DNA of 40,321 bases from Planctomycetota bacterium (GCA_022705425.1 JAKJEM010000007.1:3640-43960), one strand, 5' to 3'. Positions 24,211 through 34,001 are shown, numbered from the stretch's first letter. Program-made: numbers and translations. The notes: generated by a model from the sequence alone, not told the origin.

Positions 24211-24825
24211 ATGAAGGTTCTTGTGGTGTACTACTCGCGGTACGGACATGTGTTGGCTTTGGCCCAGGCGGCGGCGAAGGGCGTTCAGTCCGTTCCCGGC
24301 GCGGAGCTCGTTCTCCGGCGCGTCAAGGAGTTCGACGACATCCAGGCGCAGACCGCCGGCGACAAGTACGCGCAGGCCGCCTGGGAAAGGCAGAAGGACA
24401 TCCCGGAGTGCTCGCTGGCCGACCTGGAGCAGGCGGATGCCATTCTCTGGGGAACGCCGACGCGCTACGGCAATATGTGCGCGCAGATGAAGCGCCTGAT
24501 TGACTCGACGCCGGGGCTGTGGCTCAAGGGGGCCTTCGAGGGCAAGCCGGCAGGGGTCTTCACCTCCACGGCCACGGCGCATGGCGGGCAGGAGACGACG
24601 CTGTTGACGATGATGGTGCCGTTGCTGCACATGGGGATGATCGTCGTGGGCGTGCCCTACTCGACGCCGGGGCTGCTCCACGTCGAGAGGCGCGGCGGGA
24701 CGCCCTACGGGCCGAGCACGCTGGCCGGGCCGCGCGGGGAGCTTCAGCCGACACCGGAGGACCTGGCGATCGCCGAGGCGCTGGGCCGCCGCGTGGCCGA
24801 GACGGCCCGGAAGCTGCGGGGGTAG
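24211..24825 (+). CDS. wrbA: NAD(P)H:quinone oxidoreductase WrbA
   Basis: 204 residues, the usual WrbA length. FMN-binding flavodoxin fold with the phosphate loop in VVYYSRYGHVLALAQAAA, GTPTRYGNMCAQMKRLID near 89-106, the STATAHGGQETTLLTMMVPLLHMGM block and the C-terminal GGTPYGPSTLAGP, all diagnostic. It reduces quinones by two electrons using NAD(P)H, avoiding semiquinone radicals. The ATG at 24211 has GGAGG 5 bases upstream. It is a single-gene unit between a candidate promoter and a good hairpin terminator (24864-24900). Confidence 0.95.
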   Translation: MKVLVVYYSRYGHVLALAQAAAKGVQSVPGAELVLRRVKEFDDIQAQTAGDKYAQAAWERQKDIPECSLADLEQADAILWGTPTRYGNMCAQMKRLIDSTPGLWLKGAFEGKPAGVFTSTATAHGGQETTLLTMMVPLLHMGMIVVGVPYSTPGLLHVERRGGTPYGPSTLAGPRGELQPTPEDLAIAEALGRRVAETARKLRG

Positions 24826-24863
24826 CGCCACGCACCGGCGGCGGGTAAACTGCCGGCGGTTCT

Positions 24864-24900
24864 CGGGGCGGGCGATGGCGTCGTCCGCCCCGCGCCTTTT
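24864..24900 (+). terminator. intrinsic terminator after wrbA
   Basis: CGGGGCGG (24864-24871) and CCGCCCCG (24885-24892) form a perfect 8-bp GC stem with a 13-base loop, followed by CGCCTTTT. It lies 39 bases after the wrbA stop and ends just before the ribosome site of the next gene. Confidence 0.6.
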
Positions 24901-24923
24901 CCTTCGAGGAGGCCATTACGATC

Positions 24924-25814
24924 ATGTCCGCACCCCTCATTGATGTCCACGAGCATATCCTGCCTCGCCGCGGTTTCCTTCGTCCGGGACGGGGCGACAC
25001 GTTCATCACCGCCGCCGAGATGGTGGCGCTGATGGACCGCGCGGGCATCGGGCGCGCCGTGGTGCTGCCGATCGTCTCTCCGGAGTCGCCGCACGTGGTG
25101 CAGACGGTGGAGGAAGCCTTTGAGGCGTGCGACCAGTTCCCGGGGCGCTTCATCAAGTTCTGCAACGTGGACCCCCGGCAGGGGGGCAGCCTGCGGAAGG
25201 ATTTCGTCCCTATCCTCGAGTATTACAAGTCCCTCGGCGCCAAGGGCTTGGGCGAGATTACCGCCAACCTGTGGTGGCATGACCCCCGCGTCCGGAACCT
25301 CTTCCGGGCGTGCGAGGCGGTGGACCTGCCGGTCATCTTTCACATGGCCACGCGCGACTACAACACCTACGGCCTGATCTCCGAGCCGGGTCTGGTGAAC
25401 CTTGAGGAGGCGCTTCAGACCTGGCCGCGCCTTCAGTTCCTGGGCCACTCGCAGGGCTTCTGGGCGGAGGTCGGCCCGAAGCCGACGCTGACCGAGCGCG
25501 AGAGCTACCCGAGCGGCCCGGTCAAGCCGGGCGGACGTTTGCCGGAGCTGCTGCGGCGCTATCCGAACCTCTGGGGCGACCTCAGCGCCGGCAGCGGTCT
25601 CAACGCCGTCCGCCGCGACCCGGACTGGGGTTATGCCTTCCTCGAGGAGTTCCAGGACCGGCTCTTGATGGGCCTGGATGTCTGCTGGCCCTGGAACGAC
25701 AAGTGCGAGTTGCTGACCTTCTTGCGCGAGGGGCGGGCGAAGGGCAGAATATCGGCGGAGGCCTTCGACAAGATCATGGGCGGCAACGCCGTACGCCTGC
25801 TCGGCCTGGAATAA
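24924..25814 (+). CDS. amidohydrolase family (amidohydrolase_2) metal-dependent hydrolase
   Basis: 296 residues. TIM-barrel hydrolase of the decarboxylase/lactonase-like group: DVHEHI gives the HxH pair (H9, H11), VIFHMATRD the next His, FLGHSQGF another, and LWGDLSAGSG the Asp that completes the site. Such enzymes hydrolyse or decarboxylate small molecules; the substrate is not predictable. GAGGAGG lies about 12 bases before the ATG, slightly far. The stop is 11 bases before the GDH start, so the two probably share a message. No signal peptide. Confidence 0.85.
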   Translation: MSAPLIDVHEHILPRRGFLRPGRGDTFITAAEMVALMDRAGIGRAVVLPIVSPESPHVVQTVEEAFEACDQFPGRFIKFCNVDPRQGGSLRKDFVPILEYYKSLGAKGLGEITANLWWHDPRVRNLFRACEAVDLPVIFHMATRDYNTYGLISEPGLVNLEEALQTWPRLQFLGHSQGFWAEVGPKPTLTERESYPSGPVKPGGRLPELLRRYPNLWGDLSAGSGLNAVRRDPDWGYAFLEEFQDRLLMGLDVCWPWNDKCELLTFLREGRAKGRISAEAFDKIMGGNAVRLLGLE

Positions 25815-25825
25815 GGGATCGTCCG

Positions 25826-28800
25826 ATGAAAGAGATGCGTCTTCGCATGGAGTCTTCTTCGATCGTGGCCGCCGCCCAGGCGGGCGGCCTGGAAGCCAGC
25901 GTGCTTTACGAGAGCGTCATTGAACTGGCCGGGGAGGGGTTGCTGACGGCAGGCTGCCTGAACGCAGCGGCCGGCGTGCTGCTGACGCAGTTGGGGTTGC
26001 CGCAGTACTTCTTCCGCAATGTGACGAAGGACGCGCTGAAGCGAATCCTGAGGACGATCGCCACCCACATGCAGTACAAGGACGGCGCTTTCGTGCTGCG
26101 CAGCGAGGTTTCCGAGGCGCCCGTGGCGGTGGCCGAAGGCGTGCAGGCGCGCCTGGCCACCGCCGAGAACCGCGACCGGATGGAAGCCGTCCTCAACCGC
26201 GTCATGACGGGCAGCCGGATCGAGTACTACTTCGGGCGCGAGCACCAGTACTACACGTATATCATTCGTCCCGAACCGTGCCGCAAGTGGGAAGAACTCA
26301 AGCCGGACGAGTCCCCCTTTGCCTTCAACCAGTGCGCGGGGGGCCAGGAGATACCCCAGGTCACGCGCGAGCGGTACGAGGAATTCCTCGGGCGCAGCAA
26401 GGCCTCGGTGCTGCCGCTGGTCGAGGTCAGCCGGGCCGCCCCGGCCGACGAAACGCGCATCATGTTCGTGGACGATTTCAACCGCTCCGCCCTGCCGGTC
26501 ATCCGGCAGATGCTCTCGGAGCTCCACATCACTCTGAACCGGGCCTATTGGGAAACCTACCGGACGCCGTCGGGGCGGATCGAGTCGGTCTGCTCGATGT
26601 ACCTGGACGGCGAGCCGCGCCGCGCGGTGCTGGACAAGGCCGTCGAGCGCCTGCGCGCCCTCCTGGCGATCCAGGCCGGCGACCTGGACGACCTCTACGT
26701 CGGCGGGGCGCTGACCTTCCCGGAGTACCTCTTTGCCATCGCGGCGTGCGCCTTCGTCCATACCTTCATCAGCAAGGACCAGCCCGGCGACCAGGCGATC
26801 ATGGACGGCCTGGCGCGCAAGGAACTGCGCGACGCCTTCGCCAAGCGCATCTTCGACGGCAACCGCGCGGAATACACGCGCCAGGGCATCCTCGACACCC
26901 TGCGCCGCCGCCTGGACCTCCTCAAGCAGCTTCACAAGCTCTTCGACCGGAAGTTCAACCCCCGCCATCGCGGCAAAGCCGACCTGAAGGCGATTGACCG
27001 GGAACTGGCCGCCTTCCGGCAGCGCGCGGCGATTGCGTTCGTGGACGACCGCACCGGCGGCGACATCTTCCTCTTCATGACCCGCCTGATCACCCACACG
27101 CAAAAGACGAACTTCTACCGCGTCGCCAAGCGCTCTACGGCCTTCCGGCTCGACCCGGCCCTGCTGGACCGGCTGGTCTTTCCCGGCAAGGTGCACGGCA
27201 TCTTCTTCGTTATCGGCTTCTACGCCGTCGCCACGCACATGCGCGCGGAGGACATCGCACGCGGGGGCATGCGGCTGATCCGCGTGACGCCGGGCAACTA
27301 CGAGAACGAACTCGACAACATGCCGCTGCTGAACTACGCCCTGGGCCCTGTGGCGCAGCGCCTGAAGCACAAGGACATCGCCGAGAGCGGCGCCAAGGCG
27401 GTCATCGTGCCCGGCGTGGAATACGCCCGCGACGGCCTGAGCGCCGTCCTCGACCTCACCGAGGGCGTCATGGACCTGGTCCAGGGGGGCGAGGACATCG
27501 TGGATTACCTGGGCCGTCCGGAGATGATCTTCTTCGGGCCCGATGAGGGCACGGCCGGCTTCATGGACGCCGTGGCCGAGCGGGCGCGCGCGCGCGGCTA
27601 CAAGCACTGGCGCACGATCACAACGGGCAAGAGCATCGGGATCCCGCACGACACCTACGGTCTCCTGCGCGACCGGCGCGTCTTCGGTCTCGTGGCGCTG
27701 CCCCAGGGCACGCAGCTCGAACTCGACGGCGTGCCGCAGTTCGTCACCACGGACATGGACCGCATCTACGCGCGCATCGGCGAGCGCATCGAAGCCAGCG
27801 GCATGACGACGATGGGCGTCATGGCCGTGCTGCGTGTCCTCCTCGAACACACCGGCCTCCGCGAGGAGGAGGTCAACCTGATGATGACCGGCGGTCCCGA
27901 CGGCGACCTCGGCGCCAACCAGGTGCAATCCTTCCGGGGGCGCATCTGCCTTATCGTGGACAGCGGCAGCATCCTTTTCGACCCCGACGGCCTTGACCGC
28001 CGGGAGCTGATGAAGATCGCCTTCGCGCGCCATACCGCGCCGCGGCTGAACAGCCTGGCCTACCCGGCGGAGAAGATCGGCCGGCGCGGTTTCCGTGTGC
28101 CGCGCGCGCCCGGCCAGGTCCGCCTGCCCGACGGCACGCTCATCGCCGACGGCGCCTTCTTCCACCGGCAGTTCCTCGTCAACCCCGACTCGCGCAAGTT
28201 CATCGCCGAGGCCAACCTCCGCGCCTTCGTTCCCTGCGGCGGGTTCAAGGACACTATCAACGCCGAGAACGTCCGCGCCTTCGCCGCCGTCTTCAAGGAG
28301 CTGCGCGTCATCGTCGAGGGCGCCAATGTCTTCTTCGACGACACCGCGCGCGAGGTCCTCGCCGCCGAAACGCCCATCCTCCAGATCCGCGACAGCAGCG
28401 CCAACAAGGGCGGCGTGACGAGCAGTTCGATCGCCGAGGTTCTGACGGCCTTCCTGCTGGGCGAAGAATACGACAAGGTTCTCGTCCGGAACGCGGCGGC
28501 GCGGTCGGACTTGATCCGCGCGGTCTTCGACCTGATCGCGCGCAACGCGGCGGCCGAGGCTCGGATGCTGCTGGCGCTGCACGCCCGGACGAAGACCCCC
28601 CTCTACCGCCTGTCGGTGCAGACGAGCGAGCAGCTCCTGGCGTTGCAGGAGCGGCTGTACGGCAGCCTCGATGCCTTGCTCAAACGGCGGGAGATCGTGG
28701 AGGCCGTCCTGCGCGCCTATGTGCCGGGCGCCCTGGTCGAACGACTGGGCCTGGCCCGCATCCAGCGCACCCTCGACACCGCGGAGATGCGTCCCTACCG

Positions 28801-28930
28801 CGACGCCCTGCTGACCAAGAAACTCGCCGCCATGGCCATCTACCGCCATGCGCAGGAATGGGAGGCGTTTCTTCGACGGTTGGACGCGGATACTCTGGGA
28901 ACGCTGGCCGAGGTCGTGGCGGCCCCGTAA
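25826..28930 (+). CDS. NAD-specific glutamate dehydrogenase, GDH2/115-kDa-class
   Basis: 1034 residues, about twice the ~450 of ordinary hexameric GDH and close to the yeast Gdh2 class. The long N-terminal ~470 residues are regulatory or assembly sequence. The catalytic part begins near DIARGGMRLIRVTPGNYENELDNM (about 476), with AESGAKAVIVPG and GPDEGTAGFMDAV, and the NAD-binding Rossmann region carries TGGPDGDLGANQ (about 688). It should oxidatively deaminate glutamate to 2-oxoglutarate, mainly a catabolic role. The ATG at 25826 is chosen because it follows the amidohydrolase stop closely; Met at 25835 and 25847 are alternatives. fucU follows 63 bases on. Members of this class occur in scattered bacteria as well as fungi and protists. 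Confidence 0.92.
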   Translation: MKEMRLRMESSSIVAAAQAGGLEASVLYESVIELAGEGLLTAGCLNAAAGVLLTQLGLPQYFFRNVTKDALKRILRTIATHMQYKDGAFVLRSEVSEAPVAVAEGVQARLATAENRDRMEAVLNRVMTGSRIEYYFGREHQYYTYIIRPEPCRKWEELKPDESPFAFNQCAGGQEIPQVTRERYEEFLGRSKASVLPLVEVSRAAPADETRIMFVDDFNRSALPVIRQMLSELHITLNRAYWETYRTPSGRIESVCSMYLDGEPRRAVLDKAVERLRALLAIQAGDLDDLYVGGALTFPEYLFAIAACAFVHTFISKDQPGDQAIMDGLARKELRDAFAKRIFDGNRAEYTRQGILDTLRRRLDLLKQLHKLFDRKFNPRHRGKADLKAIDRELAAFRQRAAIAFVDDRTGGDIFLFMTRLITHTQKTNFYRVAKRSTAFRLDPALLDRLVFPGKVHGIFFVIGFYAVATHMRAEDIARGGMRLIRVTPGNYENELDNMPLLNYALGPVAQRLKHKDIAESGAKAVIVPGVEYARDGLSAVLDLTEGVMDLVQGGEDIVDYLGRPEMIFFGPDEGTAGFMDAVAERARARGYKHWRTITTGKSIGIPHDTYGLLRDRRVFGLVALPQGTQLELDGVPQFVTTDMDRIYARIGERIEASGMTTMGVMAVLRVLLEHTGLREEEVNLMMTGGPDGDLGANQVQSFRGRICLIVDSGSILFDPDGLDRRELMKIAFARHTAPRLNSLAYPAEKIGRRGFRVPRAPGQVRLPDGTLIADGAFFHRQFLVNPDSRKFIAEANLRAFVPCGGFKDTINAENVRAFAAVFKELRVIVEGANVFFDDTAREVLAAETPILQIRDSSANKGGVTSSSIAEVLTAFLLGEEYDKVLVRNAAARSDLIRAVFDLIARNAAAEARMLLALHARTKTPLYRLSVQTSEQLLALQERLYGSLDALLKRREIVEAVLRAYVPGALVERLGLARIQRTLDTAEMRPYRDALLTKKLAAMAIYRHAQEWEAFLRRLDADTLGTLAEVVAAP

Positions 28931-28993
28931 CGTCCGGGACCGGGCCGCATCGCGCGCGTGCCGGGAACGCCGCCCGTTGTGAAAGGATACGCC

Positions 28994-29422
28994 ATGCTGA
29001 CGGGGATTCCGCCGATTCTCTCGCCGGAGTTGTTCACGACGATGATGGAGATGGGGCACGGGGACGAACTCGTGCTGGCCGACGGGAACTTCCCGGCGGC
29101 CGCGTGCGCGCGGCGGCTCATCCGCGCCGACGGCCACGGTGTCGCGCCCCTTCTGTGCGCCGTGCTTCCCTTCTTTCCCCTCGACACCTATGTCCGCCAT
29201 CCCGTGGGACTGATGGCCGTGTGCGCGGGGGACCCCGAGCCGGCGATCTGGAAGACCTACGCGCAGGCCCTCAAGGGCCTCCCCGGCTGGCCCGGCGAGT
29301 TCGCGTTCATCGAGCGCTTCGAGTTCTACGAGCGCGCCCGCCGCGCCTTTGCCGTCGTCGCCACCGGCGAACTCGCCCCCTACGCCAACATCATCCTGAC
29401 CAAGGGCTGTGTGCGCGGGTGA
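28994..29422 (+). CDS. fucU: L-fucose mutarotase, RbsD/FucU family
   Basis: 142 residues, the family length. MGHGDELVLADGNFP places the catalytic His at 22 as in E. coli FucU, and RFEFYERARRAFAVVATGELAPYANIILTKG matches the FucU C-terminus (Tyr and Asn of the sugar site) rather than RbsD. It interconverts alpha and beta anomers of L-fucose (possibly related sugars) before an isomerase. AAAGGA lies 7 bases before the ATG. No fucose isomerase, kinase, aldolase or transporter is in the window, so it either serves a distant pathway or acts on another 6-deoxy sugar. Confidence 0.92.
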   Translation: MLTGIPPILSPELFTTMMEMGHGDELVLADGNFPAAACARRLIRADGHGVAPLLCAVLPFFPLDTYVRHPVGLMAVCAGDPEPAIWKTYAQALKGLPGWPGEFAFIERFEFYERARRAFAVVATGELAPYANIILTKGCVRG

Positions 29423-29458
29423 TGGGATCGGGGTCTTCGCTCTCCGGCGCCCTCTGGC

Positions 29459-29487
29459 TTGCGGAATCCGGCGCGAATCGGTAGATT
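29459..29487 (+). promoter_or_regulatory. candidate sigma-70 promoter of ileS
   Basis: TTGCGG (29459-29464), 17-base spacer, TAGATT (29482-29487). The resulting leader of about 42 bases is far too short for a T-box. Confidence 0.4.
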
Positions 29488-29535
29488 CCGGTCCGATGGC
29501 CCGGCGTTTCTCCCCAGTTTCCTGGCAGGTTTACC

Positions 29536-32500
29536 ATGTTCCGTCCCGTCGAAAAGAGCTTCGATCTGGTCGCCTTCGAGCACGAAATCCTCAAGTTCTG
29601 GGAGGAATCGCAAGCCTTTCGCAAGCTGCGCGAGAAGAACGCCGGCAAGCCGAAGTGGTCTTTCCTCGACGGCCCGATCACCGCGAACAACCCCATGGGC
29701 GTCCACCACGCCTGGGGCCGCACCCTCAAGGACTGCTACCAGCGCTTCCATGCCATGACGGGCCATGAACTGCGCTATCAGAACGGCTTCGACTGCCAGG
29801 GGCTGTGGGTCGAGGTCGAGGTCGAGAAGCAGTTCGGCTTCAAGGACAAGCGTCAGATCGAGGAGTTCGGGCTCGAGAAGTTCATCAACGCCTGCAAGGC
29901 GCGCGTGAATCAGTACGCCCAGGCGCAGACGGCGCAGTCCATCCGCCTGGGATACTGGATGGACTGGGACCGGGCCGAGGACTGGGCCAAAGACCCCGGA
30001 CAGCGTCGCTCCTATTTCACCATGTCCGACGAGAACAACTACACCATCTGGGCCTTCCTGAAGAAGTGCCACCAGCGCGGCCTGATCTACAAGGGTCTCG
30101 ATGCCATGCCCTGGTGCCCGCGCTGCGGCACGGGGATTTCGGAACAGGAACGGCGGGAAGGCTACAAGCGGATCACGGACCTGGCGGTCTATATCAAGCT
30201 GCCGCTCCGCGACCGCCCCGGCGAGCACCTGCTGGTGTGGACGACGACGCCGTGGACCCTGGCGGCCAACGTGGCCTGCGCCGTCCACCCGGAACTGGCG
30301 TACTGCAAGGTGCGACAGAACGACGAGCTCTACTACGTCAGCCGCGAGCGCCTGGGCATCTTGAAGGAGCGCGGCGCGTATGAGGTGGTCGAGGAGCTTC
30401 CCGGCAGCCGCCTGCTGGGCCTGGAGTATGTCGGGCCCTTCGACGACCTGCCCGAGCCGTCGCGCCACGTCAAGGCGCATCGGATCATCCCCTGGAAGGA
30501 CGTGACGGCCACCGACGGCACCGGCATCGTTCATATCGCCCCCGGCTGCGGCAAGGAGGACTTCGACCTCTCCAAGCAGCTTCAACTGCCGGTCATCGCG
30601 CCCATTGACGATGCCGGAATCTACAAGCCGGACTTCGGGTTCCTGGCGGGCCAGTACGCCGGAACGGTGGCGGAGAAGGTGCTGGAAGAGCTCCGGCGGC
30701 GCAATGTGTATTACAAGAAGGAAAACTACGAGCACGACTACCCCCACTGCTGGCGCTGCGCCACGCAACTGCTCTTCCGCTCGGTGGATGAATGGTACAT
30801 CTCCATGTCCTGGCGCGAGGAAATCATGGAGAACGTCCAGAAGATCCGCTGGATCCCCGACTACGGCAAGGACCTGGAGCTGGACTGGCTGGCGAATATG
30901 CACGACTGGATGATCAGCAAGAAGCGCTACTGGGGCCTGGCGCTGCCGATCTACTCCTGCGAGTGCGGCTGGTTCGACGTCATCGGCGGACGGGAGGAGC
31001 TCCGGGCGCGCGCCGTCGAGGGCTGGGAGCAGTTCGAGGGCCACTCGCCGCACCGGCCCTGGGTGGACGCCGTCAAGGTCCGCTGCGGGAAGTGCGGCAA
31101 GGCCGTCGCGCGCATCCCCGACGTCGGCAACCCCTGGCTCGATGCCGGCATTGTGCCCTACAGCACCGTGCGCTACAACACCGACCGCGCGTACTGGGAG
31201 AAGTGGACCCCCGCCGACCTCGTCCTCGAGTGCTTCCCCGGCCAGTTCCGCAACTGGTTCTATGCGCTGCTGGCCATGAGCACGATGATGGAGAACCGGC
31301 CGCCCTTCAAGACGCTGCTCGGACACGCCCTGGTGCGCGACGAGAAGGGCGAGGAGATGCACAAGTCCACCGGCAACGCCATCTGGTTCGACGACGCCGC
31401 CGAGAAGATGGGCGTGGACGCCATGCGCTGGCTCTATTGCCGCCAGAACCCGACGAACAACCTCAACTTCGGCTACACGCCGGCCGAGCAGGTCAAGCGC
31501 AAGGTCTTCAACACGTGGTGGAACGTCTTCAGCTTCTTCATCGGCTACGCGCGGACCGACGGCTTCGACCCGCGCGCGCCCAGGGTACCCCCGGCCGAAC
31601 GGCAGGACCTGGACCGCTGGATCCTCTCGCGTCTCCAGGAGTTCCTCCGCACGGCGAATGAGCGCCTGGCGGACTTCGACGCGCCGACCGTGACGCGGGC
31701 GGCGGAAGAACTGCTCGACGCGCTGAGCACCTGGTACGTGCGGCGCTCGCGCCGCCGCTTCTGGCGTCCTCGCGACGCGAACGACCGCGACAAGCAGGCG
31801 GCCTACCAGACCCTTCACGAGGTCCTCACAACCCTGTGCCAGGCGCTGGCGCCGCTCGTGCCCTTCGTCACCGAAAAGTTCTACCAGCGCCTCGTCCGCG
31901 ACGTGGACCCCGCCGCGCCGGTGAGCGTACACCTGTGCGACTACCCGCAGCCCGACCCCGCGCTGCACGACGAGGCCCTGAGCCGGGAAATGGACGCGGC
32001 GATGCAGGTCGTCTCCGCCGTCCTGGCCTTGCGCGAAGCGCGCCAACTGCGCGTGCGGCTGCCCCTGAGCGAGATGATCGTCGTGCCGGCCAACGAGGCG
32101 CAGGCGAATGCGCTTGCACGCTTCCGCGACCATATCCTCGACGAACTCAACATCAAGTCGCTGCGCGTCGAGCGCGACGTCGCGGCGCTCGTACGCTACG
32201 AGATCAAGCCGAACATGAAGCTCCTGGGCCCCAAGTACGGCAAGGAGGGCGCGCGCGTGCGCGAGCTGCTGGCGCAGCAGGACCCCGCCGCCGTAGCGCG
32301 CGCCGTCGCCGCCGGACGCGCCGTACCCCTCGAAGCCGGCGACCGCTCGTGGTCGCTGCTGCCCGAGGAGATCGTCGTCCAGAAGCATGAGGCGGAGAAC
32401 CTTGCCGTGGCCGAGGATCACGGGCTGTTGGCGGCGATCAACACCCACGTCACCCCCGAGCTCGAACGCGAGGGGTTCAGCCGCGACCTGACCCGCCACA

Positions 32501-32721
32501 TCCAGCAGATGCGCAAGGAGGCCGACCTGGAGATGCTCGACCGGATCGAGGTCGCCTGGGAGACGGAGGACGCCATCCTGCGCGAGGCCCTTGCCGCGCA
32601 CGGCGAGCACATCCGCAGCGAAACGCTCTGCGTCCGGCTTTATCCCGGCCATTGCGAATCGGCCAAGGAGATCAAGCTCGGCGGAAAGGCCATCCGGCTG
32701 CACCTGGTCAAAGCCCCGTAG
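29536..32721 (+). CDS. ileS: isoleucyl-tRNA synthetase
   Basis: 1061 residues, full length. Class I catalytic domain with SFLDGPITANNPMGVHHAWGR; the HIGH motif appears as GVHH (55-58) and the KMSKS loop as EMHKS (607-611) in KGEEMHKSTGNAIWF. The editing domain is present (WTTTPWTLAANVA, GTGIVHIAPGCGKEDF). Cys pairs at CPRCGTG (~195) and CWRC (~405) suggest zinc ribbons. The C-terminal anticodon-binding helical region (WYVRRSRRRFW) and a long tail follow. It charges tRNA-Ile. The variant motifs are a family type rather than damage, since the surrounding blocks are intact. Only a weak ribosome site precedes the ATG. trpB follows 48 bases later on the same strand. Confidence 0.96.
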   Translation: MFRPVEKSFDLVAFEHEILKFWEESQAFRKLREKNAGKPKWSFLDGPITANNPMGVHHAWGRTLKDCYQRFHAMTGHELRYQNGFDCQGLWVEVEVEKQFGFKDKRQIEEFGLEKFINACKARVNQYAQAQTAQSIRLGYWMDWDRAEDWAKDPGQRRSYFTMSDENNYTIWAFLKKCHQRGLIYKGLDAMPWCPRCGTGISEQERREGYKRITDLAVYIKLPLRDRPGEHLLVWTTTPWTLAANVACAVHPELAYCKVRQNDELYYVSRERLGILKERGAYEVVEELPGSRLLGLEYVGPFDDLPEPSRHVKAHRIIPWKDVTATDGTGIVHIAPGCGKEDFDLSKQLQLPVIAPIDDAGIYKPDFGFLAGQYAGTVAEKVLEELRRRNVYYKKENYEHDYPHCWRCATQLLFRSVDEWYISMSWREEIMENVQKIRWIPDYGKDLELDWLANMHDWMISKKRYWGLALPIYSCECGWFDVIGGREELRARAVEGWEQFEGHSPHRPWVDAVKVRCGKCGKAVARIPDVGNPWLDAGIVPYSTVRYNTDRAYWEKWTPADLVLECFPGQFRNWFYALLAMSTMMENRPPFKTLLGHALVRDEKGEEMHKSTGNAIWFDDAAEKMGVDAMRWLYCRQNPTNNLNFGYTPAEQVKRKVFNTWWNVFSFFIGYARTDGFDPRAPRVPPAERQDLDRWILSRLQEFLRTANERLADFDAPTVTRAAEELLDALSTWYVRRSRRRFWRPRDANDRDKQAAYQTLHEVLTTLCQALAPLVPFVTEKFYQRLVRDVDPAAPVSVHLCDYPQPDPALHDEALSREMDAAMQVVSAVLALREARQLRVRLPLSEMIVVPANEAQANALARFRDHILDELNIKSLRVERDVAALVRYEIKPNMKLLGPKYGKEGARVRELLAQQDPAAVARAVAAGRAVPLEAGDRSWSLLPEEIVVQKHEAENLAVAEDHGLLAAINTHVTPELEREGFSRDLTRHIQQMRKEADLEMLDRIEVAWETEDAILREALAAHGEHIRSETLCVRLYPGHCESAKEIKLGGKAIRLHLVKAP

Positions 32722-32769
32722 AGCGCGTCCTCGTCGGCGCGCCCGCCTTCAGGAACGGAGAGAGTTATC

Positions 32770-33957
32770 ATGCTGCCCGATTCCCGCGGACATTTTGGGG
32801 TCTTCGGGGGACGTTACATCCCCGAGACGCTGATGCCGGCCGTCACGGAACTGGCCGCGCAGTACCGCGCCGCCCGGCGCGACCGCGCCTTCGGGCGCGA
32901 GTTGGACGCCCTGTTGCGCGACTACGCCGGACGGCCGACGGCGCTGACCCCGGCGGAGCGACTGACGGCGCGCCTCGGCGGGGCGCGCATCTACCTCAAG
33001 CGCGAGGACCTGCTGCACACCGGCGCGCACAAGATCAACAACACCCTCGGCCAGGCCCTGCTGACGCGGCGGATGGGCAAGCGGCGCGTCATCGCGGAGA
33101 CCGGCGCCGGCCAGCACGGCGTGGCCACGGCGGTGGCCGCCGCGCTCTTCGGCTTCGAGTGCGACGTGTACATGGGCGAGGAAGACATGCGGCGGCAGTC
33201 GCTGAACGTCTTCCGGATGCGGATGCTCGGCGCGCGCGTGGTCCCGGTGACCTCGGGCACGCGCACGCTGAAGGAGGCCATGACCGAGGCCATGCGCGAC
33301 TGGATGGGCTCGGTCCGCGACACGCATTACATTCTCGGCTCCGTCGGCGGGCCGCATCCCTTTCCCAGGATGGTGCGCGACTTCCAGTCGGTCATCGGAC
33401 GCGAGACGCGCCGCCAGTTCCTCCGCCGGGAAGGTCGCCTGCCCGATGCCGTCGTCGCCTGCGTCGGCGGCGGCAGCAACGCGGCCGGCATGTTCACCCG
33501 CTTCGTCGGCGATGCCGCCGTGAAGCTCATCGGCGTCGAGGCCGCCGGGCACGGCCTGGACACCCCGCAGCACGCCGCCACACTCGAGCGCGGCGTGGTC
33601 GGCATCCTGCACGGGAGCCGTTCGTACGTCCTGCAGGACGCCGACGGCCAGACGCTGCCGGCGCACAGCATCTCCGCCGGACTGGACTACCCCGGCGTCG
33701 GCCCGGAGCACAGCTACTGGAAGGACTGCGGCCGGGTGGAGTATGTCTCGGCGACGGACGCGGAGGCGCTCGAGGCCTTCCAGACGCTCTCGCGCCTGGA
33801 GGGGATCATCCCGGCCCTCGAATCGGCCCACGCCGTGGCGCACGTGATGAAGCTCGCCCCGCGCATGAGCCGCGAGCAGACCATCGTCCTTTGCCTGTCC
33901 GGACGCGGCGACAAGGACTGCTTCGAGGTGGCGGAGAAGTTGGGACTGAAGATTTGA
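32770..33957 (+). CDS. trpB: tryptophan synthase beta chain
   Basis: 395 residues, normal for Trp[15 protein letters not shown] at the N-terminus, PLP lysine K88 in [11 protein letters not shown], substrate loop [12 protein letters not shown], phosphate-binding [12 protein letters not shown], and the [13 protein letters not shown] block are all canonical. It condenses indole with serine to form tryptophan. It is the TrpB1 type that works with TrpA, which lies 44 bases downstream. ACGGAGAGAG precedes the ATG. Confidence 0.98.
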   Translation: MLPDSRGHFGVFGGRYIPETLMPAVTELAAQYRAARRDRAFGRELDALLRDYAGRPTALTPAERLTARLGGARIYLKREDLLHTGAHKINNTLGQALLTRRMGKRRVIAETGAGQHGVATAVAAALFGFECDVYMGEEDMRRQSLNVFRMRMLGARVVPVTSGTRTLKEAMTEAMRDWMGSVRDTHYILGSVGGPHPFPRMVRDFQSVIGRETRRQFLRREGRLPDAVVACVGGGSNAAGMFTRFVGDAAVKLIGVEAAGHGLDTPQHAATLERGVVGILHGSRSYVLQDADGQTLPAHSISAGLDYPGVGPEHSYWKDCGRVEYVSATDAEALEAFQTLSRLEGIIPALESAHAVAHVMKLAPRMSREQTIVLCLSGRGDKDCFEVAEKLGLKI

Positions 33958-34001
33958 CCGCGGCGCAACAGGCCACCGGTCATCGAGGGAGGGAGGCGAC
34001 G

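Noticed and set aside
25631..29200. 1189-residue open frame on the minus strand
   Set aside because: Antisense to the NAD-GDH and fucU genes, which have clear family motifs on the plus strand.
29423..29535. T-box leader for ileS
   Set aside because: The interval is 113 bases with a promoter in it, leaving about 42 bases of leader, and no T-box bulge or Stem I sequence is seen.
29380..32703. 1107-residue open frame on the minus strand
   Set aside because: Antisense to ileS; no family pattern.
32652..34001. Open extension upstream of trpA in the same frame, overlapping ileS and trpB
   Set aside because: It would fuse 450 unrelated residues to TrpA. The GTG at 34002 has an excellent ribosome site and the right N-terminus.
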